From assembly GCF_010093535.1 (NCBI RefSeq), contig NW_022985193.1:435591-499590 (forward strand): a stretch of DNA of 64,000 bases, read 5' to 3'. The notes beneath the pieces are model-generated. The model did not search any database. It saw nothing but the letters and a program-made list of their open reading frames with translations, and was not told where the DNA came from. Of this stretch, positions 46,596-57,290 are shown one piece after another. Position 1 is the first letter of the stretch; each line of letters opens with the position of its first letter. Made by a program: the position numbers and the translations under genes. This DNA is from Lindgomyces ingoldianus (taxonomy: Eukaryota; Ascomycota; Dothideomycetes; Pleosporales; Lindgomycetaceae).

Positions 46596-47316
46596 TAGAC
46601 TCATCTTGAGGAAAGCACCTCGTAGGTTCAATTTTGAGAACTGACCAGCATTTTCCCTAGCGAGCCCGTACATATTAGTAATTTTTGGAGTCAACATCTC
46701 TTTGTTCCCGTTCAACCTTCCTATACCCTTTCCGTATGTTATCACATAACTTGGCACATAACTAGGGTAGAATATTCATGTTAAAGCTCTTGTTGGTATT
46801 ATAGAGAATGCTGACTGGATGTAATTCTCTGTTCTAAATTACCCTCTAGTTGTGTTTCGCGTTTGAAGTCCTGGCGTCGTCCTTGATCACCTTTAACTGG
46901 GAGCCGCAGATCTACGTCGCCAATCCGCTCTTCCAGTGGATTTCCGCATCAAACATTTGCGGCAATGAGAAGGAATTATGCCATAATTTCCGCTTTTCGG
47001 AACCAGCACCCCGAGAAGTTTCATCGGCTTTCCTGAATGGCTCACCCCGCATTTCAACCTCCCCGGACGTAGCCTTAGCTGGGTCAACCGGCTAAATTGG
47101 GTAAACTACTTCGTAGCTTCAGCACTGGAAAGAAGCAACACCCAAATTCAAGTATTCTGGAAGCAATCTATAAACCGTCCGCTACCTGATTGTAGGGCTG
47201 CACCTAGGTCCCGAATTTGAAGTCCAGGCTAACCCTTTGCTACAATACACATCATAGCTACAATCAGTACACTAAAATTTTCTTCGGAGGGGAGTATTGA
47301 AGGGGATTGGATTAGC
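46596..47316. other. Spacer with a degenerate MITE copy
   Basis: Follows the GH32 pseudogene and leads to the dioxygenase gene. A worn MITE copy occupies about 46730-46881. The reverse strand of 46890-47100 has a short frame with no recognisable family. Confidence 0.45.
46730..46881 (-). mobile_element. MITE-like element, copy 9 (degenerate)
   Basis: The left end TGTTATCACATAACTTGGCA is clear. The inner complement (GGGTAATTTAGAACAGAG, CAACAAGAGCTTTAACA) matches copy 6. The right end is worn (GTTTCGCGTTTGAAG). Confidence 0.6.
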
Positions 47317-48429
47317 ATGGCAGAACAAGAATATCAACTTTCACTGACGGAGATTGAACACTTCCTTGAGCACGGGTGGATAAAGTTGTCGAATTGCTTC
47401 TCACGAGAACAGGCAGCTGAGCTGCAAGAAACGCTATGGATCCGGCTCGGTATGGATCCAAACGACGTGTCAACATGGTACATTCTGTCTCTTTGTTGCT
47501 CAAGTCCGCATCCCCCTCCAAATTCCAGACGCGGCCAACCATACGGTTTCACCTAATTCAATGTCTTAGCTGCCACCTAAGGCTGATATCTGAACAGGCA
47601 CACCGAACGAACGAACATGCCATGGTTCAACTCCTTCTCCGTCGCCACTCTAGCACCAAAAGCTTGGGGTGGTATATGTTCCCTCCTTGGGGGGTCCTCT
47701 CGCGTCAACCCCGAAGCTTCAACATGGAAAGACAGCTTCATCGTCAACCTCGGCACCCCCTCTAAGCGCAACAAAGTAGTCAAACCTCAGGAACTAAGAG
47801 GCTGGCACATAGATGGAGACTTCTTCGTCCACTACCTCGACTCGCCCGAGCAAGGACTTTTAGTAATTCCGTTGTGGACGGACATCAGCCCTGGGGGTGG
47901 TGGGACCATGATTTGCCCTAAAGCGATCGGGGTTGTGGCGAAGCATCTGTACGAGCATCCGGAAGGGGTGAGTCCGAGGATGACACCGAGGGCTCAGAAT
48001 CCGACGTTCAAGCAAGAGGAGACTGGATTGAGATGGTTCAATGAGATCGCCATGTCTATGGCCGATTCAGACTTTATCGAAGCAACGGGAGTCATCGGCG
48101 ACGTTTACCTCATGCATCCACTGATGCTCCATTCAGCCAGCAACAATCAGTTACGGCAGGTTAGAGTCATTACCAACCCTCCAGTTAGTATTAAACAACC
48201 ATTTGTCTTTGATAGGGAGGATGGGGATTATTCGGTGGTGGAGAGAAAAACCATGAGGGTGCTAGGGAAGGAGAGGTTGGAAGGGTGGAAGATTACGAGC
48301 GAGAGACAGGGTATTGTGCCTGAGAGAGTGAGGATCCAGCAGGAGATGAAAAGAAAGGAAGAGGAAAGGTTGAGGGCCTTGAAGAGTGGTGGCGAAGTAA
48401 AGCAGGAGGAGGTGGCTCCTGTAGTATAA
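47317..48429 (+). CDS. PhyH-type Fe(II)/2-oxoglutarate dioxygenase
   Basis: Two exons (47317-47477, 47598-48429; 120-bp intron) give 330 residues. It resembles the phytanoyl-CoA dioxygenase (PhyH) superfamily. The helix FLEHGWIKLSNCFSREQAAEL opens the fold. RGWHIDGDFFVHYLD gives the iron ligands His124 and Asp126. Then come LVIPLWTDISPGGGGTMICP and GVIGDVYLMHPLMLHSAS with the distal His, followed by VRVITNPPV carrying the Arg for 2-oxoglutarate. The last 80 residues are a charged helical tail (MKRKEEERLRALK). There is no signal peptide or peroxisomal C-terminal signal (ends EEVAPVV), so it is probably cytosolic. Related fungal enzymes act in primary and secondary metabolism; no cluster genes are nearby and the substrate is unknown. 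Confidence 0.85.
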
Positions 48430-50045
48430 ATCGGCAGATTGCAGAAATCGTCCTTCGTCAGAGGCGTAATGCTCGAGGTTTAGTAATAAGACATTAAAGC
48501 CAGACTAATAATCAAAAGTACTTCGTGTTATCACATAATGTGAAATATGAGCAGGGTGGAGTCTACCCATTGAACTTCTATCGCGAAATACCGTCATGTT
48601 CCTTAAGCCATAACCGAATTTAGGATTCTCGAACGTAGTTTCTCTGCGTGAAGAATCGAGGAGTAGAAATGAGGCGTCTTTGAACGATAACCCTTTCTTC
48701 CCACTCCCGAAATGGTTGGTATGCCCCATCTACTGTTTGATGGCAGGTTAAGTGTTTTCGAAAAACACACCGCTCTCTTAGGATTTCACCGCCGTATCGT
48801 TTATAGTGTCACCTCATCGAGTGTTCTTGAAGAAAGAAGGCACTCTATAGTAATTCAGGAAATCCGAAGTCGGATATTTGCTCACCCAGAACAAGATTGA
48901 CAAAAAAGGATACTAGTTTGTCCGTCTCAACTGAAAACCGGAACCCTTGGCTTACGCGAGAACCCCTGATAGTTCTGGGTAGGGGCTATCAAAACTATGA
49001 TCATAATGGCTCGCTTGTGTAGTTCAACATCCCGAAGCCATCCGGAGCTTTGGAGGAAGGGTATCGAAAAGCTTCTGGATGCCTCCCTCAGGTTGACCCA
49101 TTCTTGCTAGCCATCAAAATTCGCTGAAGTTCATCTTTTGTTAGAGTCTGATAGCCTATCGCTCCAAGGTAGACCTTAGATGTTGCAAAAGAAAAGAAGA
49201 AAGATGGATGATAGATTCACAGCAGCAACGAACATCTCAAAGCGATCGCAGACAGAATGGATATGTGACCAAGCGCCGCCGCTACTCGACCGGAGTGCTA
49301 AGGATGAAAGATTAGTTTTGAAGGGAAATCCTCTGAAGATTAGTGCACTGCTTTTGTTGAGAATTTACCTGAGTTATCTATGGTTGAATCCTCTGCCTCC
49401 TGTGCACAGCTCGTACAGTTTCAACAAGATCCAGTGGTGTTGGAGCTTCACACATGCTTACTCAACCATTGAAAAGCGAGCTGCCGAGCCATCACACCAC
49501 GCGAAACTTGCGGCCCCTGAGGTTGATTTTCAATCATGGTCAGCATGCCAAAGACCACCTGGCCTCGTGCGCAGAGTTCGTAACTCGTATATAATGGGTG
49601 GTACGGATCCGTACTTAGTGATATTAATAAAGCTCTTAGAGATCTGCAGGGGCTTTGTGCTAGCCGGATAGGGCGAGGAATTAGAGGCTCGCTAGGACAA
49701 AGAGTGAATGCGTTGTGGCTGTAATATGTGCCCCTGGATTCGGGACGCAGAGGGTAGAGGGTGTTACCAGGAGAGAGGCTAGAGGGCTCAACGTGTCCAA
49801 TACCGCCGCTGGACGAGGGTAAGGGTGGTTGGAGGTCTAGTACCCCAAGCTTGGCGCCGGGGCTAAGAGAGGCTGATTTCCAAGTTGACACCTTACCTTT
49901 GGCTTTTCACCAGTGAGCGCCACCAAACTGGCTACAATAAAATCCCCCTCCGTCGCCTGCTGATCCAGTCCATTTCCACCAACCCCCAAGGGACAATCAA
50001 ACCAGCTTCTTTTTTTTTTCCTTCGCCTTCTAATTTCTGTCTACG
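48430..50045. other. Gene-poor 1.6-kb region with a short MITE copy
   Basis: Between the dioxygenase and PDI1 genes. It contains a shortened MITE at 48519-48622 and the PDI1 promoter. A 163-residue frame at 49180-49671 lacks any family resemblance. The last 80 bases before PDI1 are pyrimidine-rich with a T run. Confidence 0.45.
48519..48622 (-). mobile_element. MITE-like element, copy 10 (internally deleted)
   Basis: About 104 bp. Left end GTGTTATCACATAATGTG and right end complement GTTATGGCTTAAGGAACATG keep the terminal pattern, and GGTAGACTCCACCC is the inner landmark in complement. About 45 bp of the inside is missing compared with other copies. Confidence 0.6.
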
Positions 50046-51731
50046 ATGCGTTACAGCATTCCGCTCTGCGGCCTTTTGGCCTCTGTCGCCCTTGCATCCG
50101 ACGTCCACGAGCTGAAGAAGGACACGTTCAAGGGCTTTGTGGAGGAGCATGACCTCGTTCTAGCAGAGTGTATGACACCCCGTCATTCTTTTAGCTTCAT
50201 TCAGCAATTGGTGATCTAACACTCACCGCAGTCTTCGCCCCGTGGTGCGGCCATTGCAAGGCCCTTGCGCCCGAGTATGAGACGGCCGCGACGACATTGA
50301 AGGAGAAGGACATCCAGTTGGCTAAGATCGACTGCACTGAGGAGCAGGACCTCTGTCAGCAGTATGGCGTCGAGGGCTATCCCACCCTCAAGGTCTTCCG
50401 GGGACCAGACAACATCAGCCCCTACACCGGCCAGCGGAAAGCGGATGCTATCATATCGTACATGACGAAGCAATCGCTCCCCGCTGTTTCGGACATCAAC
50501 AAGGACACGATTGAGGAGTTCAAGACGGCCGACAAGGTGGTCCTGGTCGCTTACTTCGCCGCCGACGACAAGGCCTCCAACGAGACCTTCACCGCCGTTG
50601 CCAACGGTCTCCGCGACAACTATCTTTTCGGTGCCACCAACGACGCCGAACTGGCCAAGGCTGAGGGCGTCGAGCAGCCCGGTCTTGTGCTGTACAAGTC
50701 GTTCGACGAGGGCAAGGACGTCTTCACGGACAAGTTCGAGAAGGAGACCATCGAGACGTTCGCCAAGGTTTCTTCCGTTCCCCTCGTTGGCGAGGTCGGC
50801 CCGGAGACGTACAGCGGCTACATGGCCGCCGGAATTCCCCTCGCATACATCTTCGCCGAGACCCAAGAGGAACGGGACACGCTCGCCAAGGAGCTGAAAC
50901 CCCTTGCTCAGAAGCACAAGGGCGCCGTCAACTTCGCTACTATTGACGCTAAGGCTTTCGGCCAGCACGCTGGCAATCTCAACCTTGAGGTTGGCAAGTT
51001 CCCCGCCTTTGCCATCCAGCGAACGGACAAGAACCAGAAGTACCCATATGACCAGGACAAGAAAATCACCGAGAAGGAGGTTGGCGAGTTCGTTGACGAT
51101 TTCCTCGCTGGAAAGGTTGAGCCCAGTGTCAAGTCTGAGCCAATCCCCGAGAAGCAGGAAGGTCCAGTCACCGTTGTCGTTGCCAAGAACTACGAAGAAG
51201 TTGTCATCAACAACGACAAGGACGTCCTTCTTGAGTTCTATGCACCATGGTGCGGACACTGCAAGGCGTAAGTGCTTCCATCTCTCTGGCTACGTTCCAG
51301 GGGCTAACACAATGTTCAGTCTCGCTCCCAAGTATGAGGAGCTTGCCGCTATGTATTCTTCAGAGGATCTGTCCAAGCTCGTAACCGTCGCCAAGGTTGA
51401 CGCCACCGCCAACGATGTTCCAGATGAGATCCAGGGCTTCCCCACTATCAAGCTCTTCCCCGCCGGAAAGAAGGATTCTCCGATTGACTACTCTGGCTCC
51501 CGAACTATCGAAGACCTCGCCCAGTTCATCAAAGAGAACGGCTCACACAAGGTTGAGGCCGCTGTCCCCGAGGAGCCCGAGCTCCGTGAGGAGAAGGAGG
51601 AGGACATTCCCGAGCAAGCCCCTGCCGCCTCAGAGAAGGCCGAGGAGGTCACTGAGAGCGTTAAGTCCGCAGCCTCGGAAGCTACGGAGGCAGCCAAGAG
51701 CGCTGCTGGGGAGGTCCACGATGAATTGTAA
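50046..51731 (+). CDS. PDI1: Protein disulfide-isomerase, ER lumen
   Basis: Three exons (50046-50169, 50232-51267, 51320-51731) give 523 residues. PDI forms and rearranges disulfides in newly made secretory proteins. A signal peptide (MRYSIPLCGLLASVALA) leads into an a-b-b'-a' layout. The first thioredoxin domain has CGHC at residues 47-50, the second has CGHC at 382-385, and both introns fall near these motifs. The b domains (about 135-350) lack active cysteines. The tail is Glu/Ala-rich (SEKAEEVTESVKSAASEATE) and ends in HDEL, the ER retrieval signal. Codon use is strongly biased toward C-ending codons, a sign of high expression, and this creates long antisense frames that are not genes. 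Confidence 0.97.
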
Positions 51732-52919
51732 AATATCAATGTGATCTTTTTCCACTTTTCTGCCTAAGCCTGTCTCTATATATCTAGATGGCTCAGCGAC
51801 TGTAAGTTGGACGGATGGACTGGATGGAAATTGCGGGGCTGCACGAGACAAAAGAGACATGATTGACACATGGGATTGCGAGATGAGGAGAAGTGGGGAT
51901 TATTTTCATTCCTCTGTGCGCCCTTGCGGGTTAGGTTGGGGTTACAGGCCAGCTTTAACGGTGTTATGGTGTTCTTTCTTCTTTGGATGGGTCTATTGAT
52001 GTTATTGTGTGATTGTGATTGTGGAATCCGACACCTCCATATTGTACGCATATACTCACCACCAGGTTTTGTCTTTGATTATTTCTCTCACTAAATGTCT
52101 ACAACCCACATCCACACATGGCAGAACAGGATGTGGTCTAATTAAGAGCACAATTTTTGCACCCTTTTGTTGCCCCCACTCATTCTAGCCACCGATTCGA
52201 AGACCGAGTCTTTACTCTTAAATTTCCGTGGGGACTAGGTAATTCAACCGAGTAATCTTGTACATCTTCTATGTCCCGTCTTTCTCGTTAATTCACTACT
52301 GCTTCTCGTGGCCATCTCGAAATCAAGCAATATGCACCTGGCTACAAGCATCGCTAACATATCATATTCCATAACCGAAGAATGTCTAGTTAGAACTCTA
52401 ATGGTATGAATACAAAAGGAAGGAAGGCATGTCAATGTCTATGGATTTCCTGTACAGTTTTACTGAACCACTTAAGCTGTCTGCTCTAATAGAGTGTATC
52501 GGGAATAGCCACGCGCGAAAGTTGAGCAGTGTACAGTTTGTCCGTAGCAAGGTATTATCCAGCCTCTGTTAAAACATTGCTATTTACGAGGGTCTGTTAC
52601 AGTTAATCCTTTGCTACTATGCCGGCGTTGAAGTCCGCCCTCTATGTTCTTATGGGTTTGTTCTGAACAGCAGCTTTCCCATTGAAACAGTCAACATATA
52701 GGTCTCTTGTAATGTAAGAGAAGACAGGGGCAGGCAAAGCATACGCGAAGAACGGGTTCATCTCTCATTCATTTGGGCTAACTATGTTACATAAAGTACC
52801 CGTCATGTATTCATCCTAGCAATAGATGCCCTTTGCTGGTGTGGACAGACCTAGGCTGTTGTCATGCAGGTTGAAAACCAAAAAAAAAGCAGGGAATCAC
52901 GGTAGACCATAGGAGTCCC
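51732..52919. other. Convergent intergenic region
   Basis: About 1.2 kb between the PDI1 (+) and GH17 (-) stops. It is AT-richer than the genes, and no feature was recognised. Confidence 0.45.
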
Positions 52920-54363
52920 TTAAGTGGAGAGAAAGCCCCAATGACGCTCAGCATAAAAGGTCTCTGCGGTCTCCATCTTCCAAGTGGAGTCGAACGGGGA
53001 TAGGAGGATTAGGTCTTGGCTAAAACTGCTTCGGAGGGACTCGATGGCCACCTTCTGGTTATCACGGCTTGGTATAGCTTTGCCATGCGCCTGACCCTGG
53101 TATGGCCACCCGGACTCCATAACAATAACTCGTTTGCTTGGACAGACTTTCTCGACTAGGGCGACCTGGTCTTTAACAAACTGGCCAGAATTTGGAGCCT
53201 CAGTGTTCTCATCGAAGAAGGGGTGGATGTTAACGAACGCGAGGTCGGAATTATCGCAAATGGTCGGATCGCTAATAGTAAATGCTGCAGTTTCAACAGC
53301 TCCAACCGGGCCATCGTAGTGGACCGCACGGAGACCCTCCCGAGTCTGGTTTATTGCATCGACAATAGCCGAGGTGGTAAGTTGGTGATCTGACGCTCGT
53401 TCATTCTCCACTGTGACTGCGATGACCACATCCCAATTGCTCTTCGCGTATTCCTCAATGGCGCTAGAGAACGCTTCAACTGCATCGGACGGTGTCTCAT
53501 CTGGCAGATAGAAACCCAACATCAGCTTTTGTCCATTCGCAACTGCGTGTTGTACTACTAGATCAACTTGAGAGCACCCAATTCCGTATGTTCGAACGAC
53601 TTCGTATTCTTTGATGATTTCGAATTCGCTAGCGACCTGTGATTCTGTCTTGCATTGCGGCTGGCCGTTGATCATAGAAAAGGCATCCCAAGCAACGCCG
53701 ATTGGAAACCAAGTGTTGGAAGATGCCTGCGGACTTGAAGTAGTATACGACTTCGTGGTAGCGGTGGACGATGTGTCTGGCAGTGGCGGAGCGTATGAAG
53801 GTTCTGCAATTGAGCTGGGAGCCATCGAAGACGTGTCCAGAGAAGATGATTCAGCAGGAGCGGCCGAAACCAAAACTGGCGGGATTGAAGAGATAACTGA
53901 AGAGATTGAATCCATGGATGATACGACAGAAATGGATGAGGAGGTCAATGGGGCAGAAGTGATCACTGGAGTCTTGGAAGATGTATACGGGATAACAAAA
54001 GACTCGGGGGAACTTGGAGCAAACGAAGATGGAACAGCCATAGCATTGTTGGCCAGCTCAGAAGCTGAGGGGGACACCGGGAGTTCGGTCGCAGTTGTCT
54101 CCATAGTTGTGACTATACTCACCGCCTCGGTTGAGTACGGAGCGCTGTTCTCATCAACCCAGACTATGACACCGGCCACAGTGACGGTCGTGAAAGTGAC
54201 CTCTGTGACCAGACCACGTTTGATCTCTGTATCATGCCTTAGGTAGGTTGTAGAGCTTCGCTGGCGTTAAGGCGCGCTTACTGTGCGGCTGAGCGTTCAC
54301 ACCAATTCCTCCAATCGCAGCACCAATGGTACCAACCACGAAGATTCCCTTGGCTAGTCTCAT
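52920..54363 (-). CDS. Secreted GH17 cell-wall beta-1,3-glucanase/glucanosyltransferase-like protein
   Basis: Two exons (54363-54282, 54226-52920) give 462 residues. A signal peptide (MRLAKGIFVVGTIGAAIGGIGVNA) is followed by IKRG, a Kex2-type processing site formed next to the splice junction, then VTEVTFTTVTVAGVIVWVDE. Residues of roughly 45-180 are a Ser/Thr/Pro linker, likely heavily O-mannosylated. The catalytic part is glycoside hydrolase family 17, with YEVVRTYGIGCSQVDLVVQHA, LMLGFYLPDE, VTVENERASDHQLT holding the acid/base Glu, VNIHPFFDENT and VIVMESGWPYQGQA holding the nucleophile Glu. Relatives are the Scw/Mp65-type wall proteins. The usual VGNE is VENE here, a change worth checking. 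No GPI signal is seen. Confidence 0.87.
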
Positions 54364-55248
54364 ATTGTTCAGCAATTTTTGTAGCTTGTAGAAGGCGACC
54401 TCGAAAATATATGCTTGTGAAGAAGAGAGGATAGCGACTGATAGTGCCGTCCAGGGGCGTCAGCAACGAATGCAGCGAGTAATATGACGCAAGCGGTGAG
54501 ACTCGAGGACCGCAGGAGGAAGCAGGCCGGTGCCGGTGGAAAGGTGAAAGGAAGGGAGAGAGAGCTGAACTTACGAGAACTAGCTCCCGATGTGATTGCT
54601 AATAAGAAGCTTCGGATTGTATAAGTAATTGCCGATGGAGTAACTGCCGATGAAGTAAACCAGTTCAGAGGCGAGAGTGAAGGAATGAAGGGGGGGGGAG
54701 ATTGGACGAAAACGTGGGCACAGCCACGGAGAATGAAGCGATAAGGCCAGGAATGTTGGAAGCTGTGGCACGACCAGTGGCAGGTGGAAGGAGTGGAATG
54801 AGGTAGGGATTGAAGGAGTGTATCTACCTTGAGTACGCTAACATGTAGCGGGAAGAAAGAAGAAAGGACCGGGTATTTGAAAGCTGGAAGTTAGTATCAG
54901 AGAAAAAAGTGTGTTTTCTGGATAAAATAGGGAGAAGAGAAAGAAGAAGACAAAGAAGAAGAAGCAAGGGCGGTGGAGGTTTGTTTGACAGCAGGTAGTG
55001 CACGGGCCATACGTTCCTGACTAGTCTGCTCTGGTTTATGCTGAAGAGGCTCAACAAGGAGGACTGCGGTGTGAGGTATTAACGACATCGCTTTTGTTAT
55101 TTTGCTACCTAGAAAATTTTGGGATAGCCTCGGGAAGTTGCCGCCTGAGTGGGAAGGTCGCGGAAGGTGTGCTATGATTACTGGGAGTATCCGGCGGAGA
55201 GGTGAAAGGACATATGCAGTCACAGGGCGTGAAGCCTGCAGCCATGCT

Positions 55249-55397
55249 TCCTGCATCTTGTCACCTAACGTGGAACATGGAAGGGTAATTTAGGATAGAA
55301 GTTCGAATCTTGATGGTGATCTCCTTGATTCTCACAAGAGGTTTAACAGATCGAATCCACCCAAGTCCTGTTCTAGATTATGTGATAACATGCTGTA
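55249..55397 (+). mobile_element. MITE-like element, copy 6
   Basis: About 149 bp. The left end TCACCTAACGTGGAACATG is the canonical terminus. The right end is the second version (complement TATCACATAATCTAGAAC). The inner landmark is CTCACAAGAGGTTTAACAGA. Confidence 0.87.
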
Positions 55398-55554
55398 TAT
55401 CGCATGGTGTTTTTAGAGTCGCCTAGACAGCGACCTCGGTGTACCTATGACCTCAATTTCCGCAAGCGCCTAGAACAATACTCAGGGTGTGGTCGTGGAC
55501 TGGAGAAGGGAAACAGGATAGAACAAACGAAGCTGAAGTGTGCACAGAATTTGC

Positions 55555-55702
55555 CACTGCATCTTTTCACCTAACGGGGAGCATGAGGGGGTTAATTCCG
55601 GACGAAATTCTTCATCTAATTAGCATCCTCCTTTATTGCAGCAAGATGTTTAATAGATAGACTCTATCTTGGTCGTTTTACGTTAGATGGGAAGGTACAG
55701 TA
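55555..55702 (+). mobile_element. MITE-like element, copy 7
   Basis: About 148 bp, same orientation as copy 6 and 157 bp downstream of it. The ends TCACCTAACGGGGAGCATG and TTTTACGTTAGATGGGAAGG are worn inverted repeats. The inner landmark is GCAGCAAGATGTTTAATAGA. Confidence 0.82.
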
Positions 55703-57290
55703 GACCAGGAATGCTGGTCCAAGATTGGGGCTGATGAATTGTCACGAGCAGAAAGGAATTGGAGTAGGGCCCCTGCGAGATCAAATGAACACTCAGACTG
55801 ACCAACGAATGGTTACCATAAACCAACCGATAATCTCGAACTTTGCACTAGATGTATTCAACTGCATCAGCTCCACTGAGTTTCCACGATGACGCGAGTA
55901 AATAGGCAACCAGAGTGCGCCAGGATTGCCTTAGTACGATGATTCTAGTATCGAGTTCTAAAGAAAGGTGTGGCAACGCACGAGGAAATGGGGAGGCGCC
56001 TATTTAAATACATGACATGTCCTGATACTCAGCGTTAGTTTACGGTATAAATGATGTTCTCCGAGTCTCTTCAAACCTGACTATTGCTTGATGGTGGAGG
56101 TAATGAGAGCCTCCTCCTTTCGTATGGAAAGCGAAGAAGACATTCCTTCTGCGAGTGCAGTCAGCCTATTGGAGAACTGGTCAGAATATCTAGTTGGTGG
56201 CCACTTCTAATGGATTCATGAGACTTGATTGGCCAAAAGCTACTGTATTCTTAAACAATTAGACCTTGTATAGAGACTATAGATCCTTTATCGTATTTGA
56301 CTTCGAAGAGTTTCCGATAGCATGCGTCTAAGATTAAGTCAAGGGAGGGAAAAGAGGTAATCATGCGGAGGAAGATCAGGGGTGGGTAGGAAGTGAAAGA
56401 TCATTTGAACTGGAACACAAGAAGATATTCACAGGCGTCGTGAAGGTGTGATGATGTGACATCGGCAGAAAGTAGAGCCGGCGCCCGTTCACAGCCGAAA
56501 GGGGGCTGCATAATTCGCACAAACCTCGCTCGTATTTCGCACATCGATGGCAGGCTGCACCACATTTCGCATTTTCGAGATTTCGCACGTAAATAATAAC
56601 CTAGCAAGAGCGGCATAGCCGGGGCAATTCCGATTTGGATCACGACCGCACCTGCCACGTTCTGAGGCGACCCTTCCCGCGCCCTACCGCCCTCCCCACC
56701 TTTCGCTTGCTACCGCCAAATTTTGTTTTTGCGCTTATCCAATTTTTTTTCTTTACAACACCCCTCGCTCAGGGACTCTATAAACCAAATATTTTTGAAA
56801 TATAACTTGTGCAGTGCGAGAACTTGTACGAACCCATTTCTTGCCTTTTACCAGAAGTGGCCGCGAGCTCCGCACAAAACTGCACTTCGTGAATCTTTGG
56901 AAACCTCATGGGTTCAACCCATTCCTTTTGCTTTTATGTTTTTGATAGTGCTGGGTTTAGCGTGTTATGTTCCCTATAATATCCTTTTTTTTCTGTGTTT
57001 GCCGCTTGTCGTTCTTTTTGTTTTCTATTTTGAAGTTGGTAAATTGCAGAGCCTCATCCAGGTAGAAAGGTAAAACCAAGAACAACCTATTTCCACTTCA
57101 GTCTTGCCATGTGACATCGTTATTAACACATGCGTGGTTTTGATTAAAGATTTTTTGGCTCATGAAACTTGGGAATGGGTTTCTCTTTTCGACGGGACGA
57201 TCAACAATAACCATAATTTCTTCCTTTGCAATGGAAGGTGCTAGGTAGAAACTAGTCTATGAAGCAGATTAGCACACGAGCGCAACCGCC

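Larger units (their letters stand above)
54364..57290. other. Largest gene-poor stretch, with two MITE copies
   Basis: About 2.9 kb between the GH17 start and the GUP1 stop. It contains the GH17 promoter and two same-orientation MITE copies (55249-55397, 55555-55702). There are purine-rich tracts near 54690 (run of 9 G) and 54900-54970. A frame at 56723-57073 with a hydrophobic end has no ATG at its start and no family resemblance. No gene is supported. Confidence 0.5.

Noticed and set aside
49180..49671. A 163-residue plus-strand frame before PDI1
   Set aside because: No ATG-linked family resemblance; composition looks non-coding.
50216..51259. A 347-residue open frame antisense to PDI1
   Set aside because: It is the mirror of PDI1's C-ending codon bias. 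PDI1 itself is complete with signal peptide, two CGHC sites and HDEL.
55301..55309. GTTCGAATC, like a tRNA B box
   Set aside because: It lies inside MITE copy 6. No A box or cloverleaf arms could be folded around it, and other copies lack it.
56723..57073. A 116-residue frame with a hydrophobic end
   Set aside because: It begins at a non-ATG codon, lies in AT-rich spacer, and the hydrophobicity comes from T-rich sequence. No family match.
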